64,000 nt of DNA from Pseudorasbora parva (GCF_024679245.1 NC_090188.1:33350124-33414123); one strand, 5' to 3'; shown: positions 48,670 through 61,175, counted from the stretch's first letter. Made by a program: numbers and translations. Notes: generated by a model from the letters alone, not told the origin.

Positions 48670-50060
48670 ATGTACACTGATCAAAATTATAAACTCAACA
48701 CTTTTGTTTTTGCCCCCATTGTTATGAGCAGAAATCAAAGATCTAAGACTTTTTCTATGTACACAAAATGCCTATTTCTCTCAAATATTGTTCACAAATC
48801 TGTCTATGTCTGTGTTAGTGAGCACTTCTCCTTTGCTGAGATAATCCATCCAATGCACATATCAAGATGCTGATTAGACAGCATGATTATTTTAACAGGT
48901 GTGCCTTACGCTGGCCACAATAAAAGGCCACTCTTAAATGTGCAGTTTTATCACACAGCACAATGCCACAGATGCTGTGAGTTTTGAGGGAGCGTGCAGT
49001 TGGCATGCAGAGTGCAGGAATGTCCACCAGAGCTGTTGCCCGTGAAATGAATGTTCATTTCTCTACCATATCATTTTGTGTAATTGGAAAAATAGAGAAA
49101 AACAGATATAGATATAAAGTATATTAAGGTCTGGGTAGATTAGATGATAATCAATTAATCAGTTCTCTTAAATCAACATGTTGGTTGTAAGAGCAATGGG
49201 TAGGAGGAATGAGTAGATCAGAGTGACTTTGACAAGGCACAAATGGGTCCAAGTCCAAGGATGGACAAACCAAAAACTGGCAACAGGTGTTGGGCAACCA
49301 AGGCTCATCGATTCATGAGGGCAACAAAGGCTTTCACATCATGTCTGAGCCAACAGAAAGAGTACTGTACTACTGAGGTTATGGGATCATAACATCATAG
49401 TGCCTATAATAACCCTGTCCACCATCAAAACTGCTTACAATGGGCATGCAAGTGATGGAACTGGACCTTGGGGCAGTGGAAGAAGGTTGCCATTTTCTTT
49501 TACATCATTTGGATGGCCATGTACGTGTGCACTGTTTACCTATTGAAGTGGTCTGGTGCTATGTTCCTTTAAGACCCTAGTTTGGGGTTTTCCCCCAGAG
49601 CAGAGGTTGTGATGGCACCATGGTGAACTTTGGGATGACGACAAGCTAGGGGAGGAAGTGTGATGCTCTGGGCAATATTCTGCTGGGAAACCCTGAGTTC
49701 AGCCATTTATGTGGATGTAGATTTGACATGTGCCACCTACCTAAAAATTGTTGCAGACATTAACGCCGATGGTGTTCTCTGGTGAAATTGGCTCTTTCTG
49801 CAGGATAATGCACCCTGCCACACTACACACATTGTCCAGGAATGGTTTGAGGAACATGAAGTGTACAATGTGTTGCGCTGGCCTCCAAATTCCCCAGATC
49901 TCAATCCAAATGAATATGCTGGACCAACAAGTTCAATCCATGGTGGCTCCGCCTCACAATTTACAGGACTGAAAGGATCTGCTGCTAATGTCTTGGTGCC
50001 AAATACCACAGAACATAACAAGTGTTTTGTATGGTTTATGGTTTTATGGTTTTAAGGGTT
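48670..50060 (+). pseudogene. Tc1/mariner element(s) with decayed transposase
   Basis: 48676-48720 (ACTGATCAAAATTATAAACT, CAACACTTTTGTTTTTGCCC) resembles a Tc1 left end. A transposase-like stretch begins at about 49230. Frames give WTLGQWKKV (about 49468), FLLHHLDGHVRVHCLP (about 49495), then FLQDNAPCHTTHIVQEWFEE (49797), the catalytic-Asp motif, and LRWPPNSPDLNPNEY (49876), with Glu in the usual third catalytic position. Stops and frameshifts are frequent. An AT-rich 49080-49190 block may separate two Tc1 lineages. No right terminal repeat was found. Confidence 0.8.
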
Positions 50061-51439
50061 CATATGAAATCTATATTAGATGGTGTCTTATGCTGTTTCT
50101 TTAGTCACTGTGAGCCAGAAGTTGTGGCCGACTTTATGTCAGTATTTAATGTCATTAAAAGTGAAAAGGAGTTTTGACTGAGAAAAATAGTGGGTTTGTT
50201 TTTTCCCACTAGGAATTAAATAGTTCTAGAAAAGTGAGCATTCCATTTAGCTCGCTGTCAAAGCTCTCAGCAGACTAACTGTTGGATGTTTTACCCTAAG
50301 CCATCAAACTGATGTAGTCAGAGAAGGAAGGCCATTCTAGAGAAGAAGGACATTTTCAGATTTTCAGTACTTCTCTCAGAGGTCTACCTTTGTTTATAAG
50401 GGAACAATCTGGAAACACCCTGAAGGCTTGCCTAAGAAGATGTGTGTCATCAGCATTTACACTCATTCCTGAGATACTTCAACCATGTTCACCAGATCCT
50501 GTTAGGAGATAAGTCTTGTCTGCGAATAATCAGCTCTTTATTAGCCAAGAGGCAGATAAAAGAGAAGAAAGCGGGAGACAAAGTCATGGTAAAAAATACT
50601 TCATTGAATAAACGTAGTTTTAACCTTTTCTGGGATACTTCTAAAGTATTAAAGGTTTTTCTGTCCACAAAATTTAAGTAACTGGGTTCATATACTTTTA
50701 AACTCCAAAAAGGTTTTAAACCAATTTTCGATGATGGATCAGTTTGGGCGATGAACAGAATGTGAGCCTATACACTTCCTCGTGCCCTTTTGCATGTGCA
50801 ATTTTAGGTGACCTATCTCTCTTAAACAAGATAAAAAGCATTACATCAGAATGGCTAATACAAGTAATCACATCAATGCTGATATGTGGCATTGTTTGGG
50901 CTTGGGAAATATATTCCATTTATCAGTTTAGCTCAATGGCTGAATTTGAACAAGTTTAAAAACATGACTACCTTTACTTTCCAAATTAAGTTACATGGGC
51001 AGATGTTTAGGAACACTTTGTGGTCCAACAGAATTCAATAATAATTTTAAAAAAATTGAAATGCTAATGCTAATTTCTACTGCAGGACACATTCAGAAGA
51101 CATTCACAAAGGGAGATGATGATGTTGACACCTTCAACTCAAATCCAAATATAAGGTGCCTCTCTGTCTTTAGTACTATGAGAGCAGATTGGGCCAGATA
51201 ATGTGCAAGACCTTTGCCACAGCTGTAAATCTCTTTTTTGGCTTGATTTATTCATTTCAATGTGAACTATCTTAAAGAAAATATATTTTTGAAAAACATT
51301 CTTGACCCCCAGTGCTCAACAAGAGGTCCAATCCTTAAAAAAGTATTAATGTTCAAGAAGCTCAGCAATCTTATATGGATAATAACATGGTTGAGCATTT
51401 ATTTATTCCAGTTTGTACTGTAATGCCTAATCTTAAAAA
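50061..51439. other. No recognised feature
   Basis: AT-rich sequence without repeat partners or gene features seen. Confidence 0.4.
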
Positions 51440-51860
51440 AAAAAAAGTGAAGTAGAACTTCCATCACCTTCTAAATATTTAAACTGGGTTATTTATGTTG
51501 TAGAAATGTAATTTTTTGTTTTAATTTGGTGCCTTCTAGACTGAGAAAAGCCATAAAAATTATTTTTGGCTCATGTGAATGAAAGACAACAACTCCCAGA
51601 ATGCACTTGCTTCGCTGCCCTACGAGGCCACTCCCAAAGTGTATCACTGGATCACTTGCCTACCTCGATAAAAAGCCCCTATTTTATTTTCATAAAATCA
51701 TTTAGTTCAGTTAGAGAACAGACAATACAATTAAAAACTGACCGTGCCAGTTCAATATAATGTGAATGAGCCGAGCGGGTGTCATGGCTCAAACACAGCA
51801 GAAGTCAGATTACATTCATCACGAGAGCTGAGGTAAGCATGGGCATGGGATACATTCACA
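51440..51860 (-). mobile_element. Fragment of the 39901-41420 TTAA family
   Basis: AAACTGGGTTATTTATGTTG, TTAATTTGGTGCCTTCTAGA, ACTCCCAGAATGCACTTGC and GAGGCCACTCCCAAAG are the reverse of the right end of the element at 39901-41420. About 420 bp remain. Confidence 0.75.
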
Positions 51861-51994
51861 GCGTGTGTTCAGTCGCTCACATTTTCTGATCAGGCCTTTG
51901 GAAGCTTATAATTCATACATTTCTCATGTTGCCATTCGGTACACAGTTTTAGTAGCCTATATATTGATTTAACATAAATACCTTTTTTTATTGC

Positions 51995-54600
51995 ACCTAT
52001 GTTTGTTTGTTTGTTTATCAATTTATAAAGCACATTTAAAACAACCAAGGTTGACCAAAGTGCTGTACAAGGCAATACACAAAAAACAATAGAAATGTTA
52101 AAAATAAATAAATAATGAAAAGATACAAGACAAAAACACTCAAGTGTTAAACGCTATAGTAAATAAGTGTTCTTTAAGTACTGATTTAAAAATAGAGAGA
52201 GATGACACCGTTCTGATCGAAATCGGTAGGCTATTCCAAAGTTTTGGGCCTACTATTCCAAATGCTCTGTCCCCTCTATGTTTCATTTTAGACCTGCGAA
52301 CCGTGAGAAGTCCAAGATCCCCGGACCTAAGTGAGCTTGATGGAGTATGCATGTTTAGCATTTCAGAGAGATATCCCGGTGCTAGGCCGTTTAAAGATTT
52401 AAAAACAAGAACTAAAATCTTAAAATGTATTCTCAAATTAACTGGTAGCCAATGCAAGGAAGAAAGAATTGGAGTAATATGATCAAATTTTCGACTACCT
52501 GTCAACAGCTTGGTCGCAGCATTCTGAACCATTTGAAGTCGCTCAGTGGAAGAATGGATAACTCCATAATACAATGAGTTACAATAATTGAGACGTGATG
52601 TGATGAATGCATGAATCACTATTTCAAATTTTTTGACAGAGAGAAACGATTTAACTTTGGCAAGACGTCGTAAATGGTAGAAACAGGATTTAACAACAGA
52701 ATTAATTTGTTTATCAAACCGAAGTCCCGAGTCAAACAAAACACCAAGGTTTTTTGCATACGGAGTAACATGGGAACTTATTTCACCAAGATCCAAGTTC
52801 CCATGATCGTAAAAATCACTGGGACCGAATATTATCACTTCAGTTTTACTGTCATTTAAAGCCAAGAAATTTTGCGCAAGCCATAATTTCGTTTCCTGTA
52901 GACACGCTAGTGATACCGAAGAAGCATTTAAATCCTTACGCTTAAAAGGTATGTACAATTGGGTGTCATCGGCATATAAGTGAAAAGACACACCATATTT
53001 ACGAAAGATTGATCCCTATGGAAGCATGTATAGTGAAAAGAGTGTTGGAGCAAGAATTGATCCCTGTGGAACACCACAGAAAAGATGTGCTGCCGAGGAA
53101 GTATGTTTACCAATACATACCGAAAATTTCCTATTAGTTAAATAAGATTTAAACCAATTTAAAACAGTACCATGGATGCCTACATAGTTTTCCAATCGAG
53201 AGAGGAGTATTTTATGGTCAACCATATCGAATGCTGAGCTAAGATCTAAGAGGACCAAAGCAACAACATTCCTATTATCAGTCGCTAACAAAATATCATT
53301 GGCAACTTTTAGTAAAGCAGATTCAGTGCTATGCAGTTTTCTGAAACCTGATTGAAATGGTTCATACAAACAATTTGTGCTCAAAAAAGACTGCAATTGA
53401 ATGAGAACCACCTTTTCCAAATTTTTTGACACAAACGGAAGATTAGAAATTGGTCTAAAATTATCTAAACCAGACACATCCAGATTAGGCTTCTTCAAAA
53501 GGGGAGTAACCGAGGCATTTTTTAGGCAGTCAGGGACCACACCAGTAGACATATTAATGAACGACAGCAAATCAGGCCCTATGGCGTCAATAATTTTGCT
53601 TTAAAAAGCGTGATAGAATAAAATCATATGGACAAAAGGTCGGTTTTAGATGCTCAATAATGTCTTTGCATGTGTGCAAGGAAATAAGATCGAGTAATCT
53701 CCAAGTCGCCAAAAAACTAGGTGTTTCAAAAGACACAAGTGAGGTCAGCGGTGAATGAGGTCTTAACCTTATTGACTTCTCAATAAAATGAGACAGGAAT
53801 TTTTCACACAAGGAATCAGACAGATCATGAAAAACATTCACGATAGGATGTAAAACTGAATCCATAGTTAAAAATATAATACTTGGTCTATGAACATTTT
53901 TTGCAACAATCTCAGAAAGAAATGCAGATTTAGCAGATTTATCAGCTTTCTGAAAACCAAGACTCCTTTAGCATATCATATGAAACCTGCAGTCTGTCCT
54001 TTTGAAATTTGCGTTCAGCCCTTCTACATATTCGTCTGAGTGAACGAATAGAGTCGTTAAACCAGGGCGCAGATTTTTGTTTTTTTTTAACGCTTACTTT
54101 TCAAAGGAGCAATGTTGTTTACAATGTTCAAGCAGATATTACTAAAATTACCCAGAAATTCATTTGCATTGATATTTTCAGAAGTCCGAAGTTTCGGCAA
54201 CGATTTATCTGCTGCTAGATAGGCATCCGCAAACTCCTCAGGGGCTGTAGACGAGAAGTGACGCATCCAACGACCCTGGGCAGGTGTATTGTAAGGTCGG
54301 CGCGAGAGAACGGATTTGAATGTCACAGATTTATGATCGGAAAAACCATTGTCACTTATTTCCAAATCTGTGATAGAAAAAACATGTGTGAAAACTAAGT
54401 CCAAGGTATGACCATGACTATGAGTAGGACCTTGCACCCATTGACGCAAGTTAAAGGAGTCCATAAGATTACAAAAATCCTTGGACAACGGTTTACCGGG
54501 ACAGCAGGTGTGAATGTTAAAATCACCCAGCAATACAAAATGATCATACATTGTTAAAACATTCCCCAGAAAGTCTGCAAATTCAATAAAAAAACAAACA
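51995..54600 (-). pseudogene. L2-clade LINE, near full-length ORF2
   Basis: Minus strand, 5' to 3'. The C-terminal half of an apurinic endonuclease is at 54087-54590 (VLLGDFNIHTCCPG, FSDHKSVTF). A linker with a frameshift near 54085 follows. The RT is split into 53587-53865, 53016-53570 (SVTPLLKKPNLD, FQSGFRKLHSTESALL, LDLSSAFDMVDH, GVPQGSILAP) and 52140-52991 (YADD at 52965-52976, then KNLGVLFDSGLRFDKQIN). The C-terminal RAFGIVGPKLWNSLP-type tail is complete. Breaks are one TAG stop just before the YADD frame (53016-53018) and frameshifts near 53600 and 54085. The 3' UTR ends GCTTTATAAATTGATAAACA with an (AAAC)n tail. The 5' end is truncated inside the endonuclease. It is the youngest-looking LINE here. 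Confidence 0.92.
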
Positions 54601-54769
54601 AAAAAAAAACTATCTGTTCTGTTCAATGTTACTTTCATATTGAAGTCCATGGTTATAATTATTCATAAGTATGTAGTGTCATAACTACATCTCTGATGTT
54701 TATAACAAACGAAACAGTTTGAGCAAGTTATGGCTATTTAAAAGTACATCCACCATTAAAACACACTGT
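54601..54769. other. No recognised feature
   Basis: Short AT-rich segment upstream of the truncated LINE. Confidence 0.35.
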
Positions 54770-55062
54770 TACGAGTGAGCGAGCTGCCTGTGACAAGATG
54801 GCCGCAAGTTGCGGACGGCGACCTCCATTGGCCAACAGCGCGCACGAGACATCTAGCCTTTATTATGGATATCTATGGGCAACATGGCGACCGGCATTCG
54901 AACCCCTCACCCGTATGTATTTTCAATAGCATATTATAAACTTACGAGAATACTTTATTACGTGAAAGAAGTAAATGTATATTAATGAGCACATATATAT
55001 TTGAAATAACTAAGTGTTTTTAGCTAAGAATAAACTAAAAAAGTTACACAGTGTAGCTTTAA
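54770..55062. mobile_element. TTAA-type repeat fragment
   Basis: It ends AAAAAAGTTACACAGTGTAG, CTTTAA, resembling the AGCA-ACTGGGTAACTTTT end at 30169. The GC-rich part at 54770-54910 (ACAAGATGGCCGCAAGTTGC) is internal. The left end was not found. Confidence 0.5.
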
Positions 55063-56034
55063 CAGTGTAAAAGTGAACAGTGTGAAAGCTAGGGCTCCCA
55101 TACACGATATGTCCATCACATGCAATGTTTGATTTAGCTCTAATAGCTTTTACTGCCTCTTCTCACAGGATCACTGTCTAATACACCAAAACACACTGAC
55201 ATTAGAGGAAGTGACTTCAGCAGCAGTAGCTAATCAGCCCTCTACATTTTCAGCTAGCACACAAACCCTCACAAGCTCATACAAAATCAGGTAATTGTTA
55301 CATAAACGGCACAGCATTTCTAATTCTGCACTCATGTGAACTCAAATAGTCTTCTTTGTGGGAAAAACTGGAGGTGTTCCTCTCAGATTCCTGTAGTCTA
55401 CAAGCACATTGATGGCATTTATATGGTGATTGCAGCTTGGCAAACATCAGGACAATACTCGGTATTCTTTCTGAGAACATGTGCTCTCCACATGTGGCAT
55501 TATGCCTACAAAACACAAAAAGACTTCATTCAGAAAGCTTGTTGTCAAATAGTGGCTGTTTCACTTAACTGAATGATTGTTCAAATTTAACAGACCATCC
55601 ACAAGTGTAAGATTCAGCCCTACTGAAAACACGGTCAGCTTCTCTGTAGGCAGTCAATAAAGGGTCAGATGTGTTACTGAGAAGCATGGCAATGGATCAA
55701 GACGCAGATGTTTCCAGGGAACATACATTCCGTATGTTTAACTTGAATGCATTGGAAGAAATCCACAAATGTAAATGTAAATTTGACATCATGTTTTATG
55801 TGCCTACACAGCAATGTTCCAAAAAATACTTAATGAGTTAGATATTTGACCTAAAAATAAAAAGTGTAATACATTTTAACTGCAGAAGAGCTTCTCGAAC
55901 AACAACAACAACAACAACAACAACAAAAACGCAGGGCAGGATCTGGAATTGATTTAATCATTGTCTTTTGTCAATTGATACAATCTCTAATGCTAATGAC
56001 AGGTGGCCTAAGGGGAATTTTAAATTTTTAGAGT
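55063..56034. other. Unassigned, with (AAC)n at 55899-55928
   Basis: Ten AAC/CAA units lie at about 55899-55928. Otherwise no feature was recognised. Confidence 0.45.
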
Positions 56035-56038
56035 TTAA

Positions 56039-56626
56039 AGGGACAGTTCACCCAAAAATGAAAATTACCCCATGATTTACTCACCCTCAAGCTCAATGTA
56101 TGTAAGATTTCTTCTTTCAAACAAACACAAGAAGTTATATTAAAAAAAAATACCATTGCTCTTCCAAGCTTTGTAATGGTAGTGAATGGCGGTCCTGATT
56201 TTAAAGTTCCAAAAAGTGCATCCATCCATCATAAAAGTAATCCATACAACTCCAGGGATTTAATAAAGACGACAGACGGCCGTACGTATCGATTTACAGT
56301 GAAAGAGTAACCCCTGACCTGACACATTACGTATTGACGAACGCGGAAGTGCAGAGGAAAGAGCAAAACAAAACAGCGGTCATGAATTAGAAGTGTAAAA
56401 CTAATTTTTTTTAAAGATAAATGTTGGAGGATTTTGATATAGGAGAAGAGGAGCTTGAGTTAGTTGCCCGGCCCTATTATAACTGCAAGAAGCACTTTTT
56501 TGGACTTTAAAATCAGGACTGCCATTCACTACCATTATAATGCTTAGAAGAGCAATATATATTTTTTAATATAACTCTGATTGCGTTTGTCTGAAATTTT
56601 CTAAAATGTTTGGGTGAACTGTCCCT
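56039..56626. mobile_element. Fold-back TTAA MITE with a small ORF in the loop
   Basis: TTAA at 56035-56038 and 56627-56630. AGGGACAGTTCACCCAAAAA pairs with TTTGGGTGAACTGTCCCT, and pairing continues inward: GTAGTGAATGGCGGTCCTGA against TCAGGACTGCCATTCACTAC. The loop (56223-56488) is not palindromic. It holds a 29-codon plus-strand ORF (56421-56510), MLEDFDIGEEELELVARPYY then NCKKHFFGL. Its acidic EEELELVARPY stretch resembles coding pieces I associate with other fish repeats; its function is unknown. Confidence 0.85.
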
Positions 56627-57318
56627 TTAAGTGATTTTAAATTGTTTATACTTAACACAAATGAAAAAAAGAAAAAAAAAAGAAATAACTGGTTTTAATT
56701 TTTGGATATTTTAAATGGAAAATAAGATGAAATGAAGTGAGCTACATTGCTGCCTACTCCCTATAGCCGGCTTCCTTTTAAGGCAGCATTTAAACAAGAT
56801 ACTGATTTGGAAAGCAGCTCTATATAGCCAGCTATTCTGTGAACCACACAAATAGCTCTTGTCCGCAAAGCACGCTTGACTATAAATTAATTTCAGTTTG
56901 ACGTGAGCATGTTGCTAACGTTGTGATACTCTAATACGCATAAAAACTCAGAGCACAAACACATATAGGGCGAAATATTAGATGATATTATTATACAGTT
57001 TTGACTACATTATTGTGAATTTTATTAATGGTTTTATTCAATTATTTTGGGGGAATTTTATTAGGTACATTTAGCAATTCCTGCTTTATCCGCCATCTTG
57101 AAATTATTATTATTATTATTTTATATCTTTATATCCTAATCCTTTATTTATCCCGATTATTATTAGGATGCCTTTAAAGCATACATGTGATGTTCCCTTA
57201 TAGGTTGCCCATATTGACATCTCTTATTTTTAGGAACCTTAAAATGCTGTCTAGGTATAGGAAGCTCACTATAAATAGCTTCTGTAACAGAGCTCATTCT
57301 CTCTCTTACACTCTGTTT

Positions 57319-57351
<33 letters not shown>

Positions 57352-57541
57352 CGGTAGGATAAACTCCCTGCACCCCCTCCTAATCCCTGTCAAACGTGAG
57401 CTCACTGCAGAGCACTGTACTGTATGTTGCCAAGGAAACCTATTTTAGGTTGAGGATGAAGTGACAAGAAGCTCTACAGAGGTTTACAGTGCAGCTGCAA
57501 AAAGAAACAGCGTTTCTCTTTGAGTAATCAGTATTGATTTA
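56627..57541. other. Unassigned, with (CA)n at 57321-57343
   Basis: No gene was recognised. A short CA run is at 57321-57343. Confidence 0.4.

Positions 57542-57573
<32 letters not shown>
57542..57573. repeat. (GTCT)n microsatellite
   Basis: Eight TGTC units, TGTCTGTCTGTCTGTC and onward. Confidence 0.93.
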
Positions 57574-57575
<2 letters not shown>

Positions 57576-57659
57576 CACATACATCCATCGTCAAGCAAGA
57601 TTGCATTGTTATCTCTCAGATGTAACGGTGTCAGCAAATGCTGAGCAAACAAATGAGGT

Positions 57660-58305
57660 AGAGATGCTTAAGTCAGCAGAAATAAAATGCAGAATGAGAG
57701 AATAGAAAAGGAATCAGAGAAGGTAAAAGAGTGGAGAACTGAGACCGAAAAAATAAACGTGTGAGAAAAAGCACGAGAAGGGAGGTGGGGAGTAAGGAGA
57801 TGAACAAGAGCGAGAGGGGAGTTGTATTTCTTCCACTCTGTTTGGGAAGGGAAGGACTTTTGACGTTCAGCAGCTGGGAAGCACAGTGGGAGAGACACTC
57901 TTCATTTTCCTCCTCCCATGACTGAGCGCTGTCTGTATCTCCAGGAAATACTGCCGCAGCTCCGGCGGGTCGACACCACAGAGGACGAGAGAATTGGATT
58001 TCAACAGCGCTGTGCGCAGACAGGCAGGGACAGGTGCTGCAGGCGGAGGAAGGAGGAGCAAAGCATAGCGGAGACACGCCGAACTGCTTCAGAGGAGGAA
58101 TTCTGAAACAGCTGTCCAGCAGACGTCCAGCCTGCGAGAAGTAAACCCTCAAGGGCAAAGAGAGAGAGAGTGAAAGAGAGAGAAGACGAAAGCTGCAACA
58201 CGCTGCACCACCCAGAAGCTGACTAACAGTTTGGGTCAAGGCACCTCTAGGACGGGAAACAGAGCGGAGAAAACTGGGACATTAATCTGCACAGACACAT
58301 GAGCA
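57660..58305 (+). promoter_or_regulatory. Candidate promoter and 5' non-coding first exon of a host gene
   Basis: This block has no repeat signature, is clearly GC-richer than its surroundings, and has several CpGs between 57940 and 58260 (CCGCAGCTCCGGCGGGTCGA). It is purine-rich (GAGAGA tracts) like many vertebrate 5' UTRs. At 58304 GAGCAG is followed by GTAAAAACAG, an acceptable splice-donor context. No long plus-strand ORF continues through the donor, so the exon would be untranslated, with coding exons beyond the right edge. Minus-strand ORFs here (57673-58239) are low-complexity shadows of the purine tracts. I cannot name a gene. Confidence 0.35.
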
Positions 58306-59889
58306 GGTAAAAACAGATACTGCTGGATTTTTGCAGGTGTATGTCCCTTGATAACAAATTATTATTTTGATTACATGCAGATGTCGTAGAGTGGTTTCTT
58401 ACGGGTATGTTTCTTGAGCACAACCTCTGATAGATGACATAAGAGCGAGAAATTGTTGTACTCATGGAGCATGTGGATGTTATTTGCTAGTTAGGCTTGT
58501 GAAACCTCTTTCCAATCGTTCGCATGGCTGTCATTGCGACACGTGAGGTTTGGTGCTGCAGAATATGTTGAGCAAATTTCTACACACCACAAAACAAGGG
58601 CTGAGAAGAGCAAAGCAACCCGACACCTGGCTCTTCTCTGTTCTTCAAGCACATACTCAACTGTTTGACCAGAAGAGAGCTTCTGAAATTCCTCTGATAC
58701 ATTCCTCCGTCCAACAGAAATTGGAAAGCCAACTTGACTCCTGCATGCACAAAGCCAAAGACAATAGCAGCTTGAGAACAGAAGCACTGGAGATGGATAG
58801 CAGAGTGTAAAAAGCATGAAATTGAGTAGAAAGAGAGGTCGCTCCACCCCGGCTCCTCTAAAAGCAGCACAGATCCCAGAGTGTAATTAAGGGTTGCTTT
58901 ATGTAACACACTAGAAACCTCAAATTGGGCAGAGTGCGGTATTTGTCTTTAATCATTTAGAACATTGTCCAAAAGGAAGGGTCGTTTGTGGTCGGAGGAA
59001 TTTGAAAGATTGAAAGCTTAGGCCTGAAACACCCAAGAGTGGAGGAAATACCCGCACCACCCAAGAGAGGAGAGCTCGACCAGCTCAGATGAAGGCATGA
59101 CATGCTGTGGGAGATTGCACATCTATTAAGAACAGCCAAAAACATCCAAATGATGCAGATGTGCTTTATACAACATCATGATCTGCAGCAGCAACTTCTT
59201 AGACGGGTGGTCGGGTTTCAGCCAAAAAAGGCTATAGCTAAAATGGCTCGGATTAAAAGTGGCGCAGTTGCGGGGCTCAAGAGAGTCTTAACACATCTCT
59301 GTCTACAGTGGGAATGTCATCATTGCACTTGTTTAGATTACTGCTCACACTTGCTCTAATAATAATGTGACCCACATACTCACACGTGAGTTATTTCCTG
59401 AGTGCCAGCAGCATGCAATAGGATCCGTCTTCAGACTCCTGCTATCACCTCGCACCCCATTTGGGTCTTTTTGGTCCTGTTTACACCTGGTTTTAAGATG
59501 CGTTTTGGTCAATCACAAGCAGACGAGGCAGACACATACCCGTTTACACTTGGTGTTTAAATCCGTCTCTGTTCTGTCCACTTTCAAGCGTTCACTTCTG
59601 TCTTTAAGGGAGGGTAAAAGTATGTTTTATTTCGATCTAATGGACCGAATAAGTGTGCGCAATATACACATGAACACACCCGGGAAAAAATACAGAAAGC
59701 AGAAATTAGAGCTGGTGAGAGAATATTGTGCTTGGCACGTTTTTTTGTCTTTAAACTGAACTTCAGCTGACAAAGTTTAAATCCTGTGGCTAGTGCGCTT
59801 CCCATAACGTTTATATATTATAAGGTCCGTAGGCTGAGAGTAGGCGGACAAAAATGGACAAGCTCAAAATATGTTAGCATTGTATTCAT
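58306..59889. other. Unassigned; possible MITE end at 59476-59560
   Basis: CCTGTTTACACCTGGTTTTA, AGATGCGTTTTGGTCAATCA resembles the end of a fish DNA repeat. No partner end was found. The rest looks single-copy and could be intron if the first-exon call is right. Confidence 0.35.
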
Positions 59890-59891
59890 CA

Positions 59892-60113
59892 CACTGAAAA
59901 AAGGGTGTCAAAATTGTACAACAGCTTGCCACTGTACCCTTAAAAAGGACATCTTTGTACATTTGTCTTTTTTACTTCTAAAAGGTGCATATTAGCACCT
60001 TAAAGTACAAATACTTATCTACTAACCTTTCTGTGGTACTAAAAGGTACAAATATATGCTTTTAAGTGTACTTACCCAGTGACAAGTTGTTGTACCCCTA
60101 AAGGTCCACTAGT
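59892..60113. mobile_element. MITE with CACTGAAAAAAGGGTG end
   Basis: ACACTGAAAAAAGGGTGTCA, GTACCCTTAAAAAGGACAT, TTCTAAAAGGTGCATATTAG and TGTACCCCTAAAGGTCC recur in a pattern typical of a common fish MITE. Internal GGTGC/GCACC and AAAGGTAC/GTACCTTT-like words are inverted. It is non-coding. Confidence 0.6.
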
Positions 60114-60413
60114 GATCCGATCTACCAAAACAAGTAAATACGGCCTTTCTGTCTCATTCTGTTATTTTGTTTCATTCAGTATCATGTTGTCTCATCTCAG
60201 TCTAATTGATCTGCATAATCTGTTATACTAAGTCGTATTTTCTCATATTTTGTCATATTCTGTCTCCTTTATTCTGCCAAGTTTAGTGTCAGCCTGGCTT
60301 GTTCAATAACATTCAGTCTATAACTTCTTTTAGTTCAGTGACATTCTTATTCAGTCTCATTAATTCCACCTAGTTAAGTCATAAAGAGATAGTCACCCAG
60401 ACAGCACCAAAGC

Positions 60414-60482
60414 GTCGGCCCAGATCTGGCCCACATCTGGTTGAATCCACATGGACCAGATGTGGCCCGAATCTGGGCCGAC
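60414..60482. repeat. 69-bp hairpin repeat (GGCCCAGATCTGGCCCACATC)
   Basis: GTCGGCCCAGATCTGGCCC at the left pairs with GGGCCGAATCTGGGCCGAC-type sequence at the right (GGCCCGAATCTGGGCCGAC). CACATCTGGT pairs with ACCAGATGTG. Loop of about 12 bp. Confidence 0.85.
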
Positions 60483-60913
60483 ACTATAGCTGCTTTTCCA
60501 CCGTTGAGCCGAACAGTTCTTAGAATGGTAAGGAATTGTTCAAGTTGTGTTTCCACTTGAACCTGGTATGGCACAAATGGTCTAATCCATGAAGTGACAT
60601 CGCCACTTCCTACACATTTGTATGTGACGGCCTTTTACAAGTATGTGAAGGCCTTTTACAGTTTAGAATCATTATGGTAATCACGACATGACGTGAACTC
60701 ACCTTCTGTCACTGCAAAACTGTACGGCTTTCTATATTCAGTCTCATTTATTCTACTTCACATTGTTCTATACATTATTCTAGTTATATAGTTCAATCTC
60801 AGTCTGGTCTTTTTAATGACATTCAGTCTTCTGACTCTATTCTAGAACATTTAGAAACTTTCCGTCTCATTTGTTTTCTTATTCAGTCTCATTAATTCCA
60901 TTTAGTTCAGTCT
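60483..60913. other. No recognised feature
   Basis: Contains repeated TCATTTAGTTCAGTCTCATT-like words but no defined element. Confidence 0.35.
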
Positions 60914-61175
60914 TGCGGGACAGTCCACACAAAAAAAGCATATTATGTCATTATTTCCTCACCTTCATGTTGCTCCAAAACTCTATGACTTTCGTTCTTC
61001 TGTGGAAAATAAAATAAAATATTTTTTTAGGATTTAGTTTTTTCATTCAGTGTAAGTCAGCTGACTTCCAATGTTTGTTTTCAATGTTCTTCAAAACATA
61101 TTTTGTGCTTTGCAGAAGAAATGAGGCTGAGTAAATGATGACTACATTTTCATTTTTGTGTGGAATATCCCCATT
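60914..61175. mobile_element. Decayed TTAA-family MITE
   Basis: GGGACAGTCCACACAAAAAA at the left and TTTTTGTGTGGAATATCCCC at the right are imperfect inverted repeats of the AGGGACAGTTCACCC type. TTAATATA follows. It is non-coding. Confidence 0.65.

Noticed and set aside
57673..58239. 188-codon minus-strand ORF in the candidate promoter block
   Set aside because: Ser/Leu-rich translation of purine tracts; no recognisable domain.
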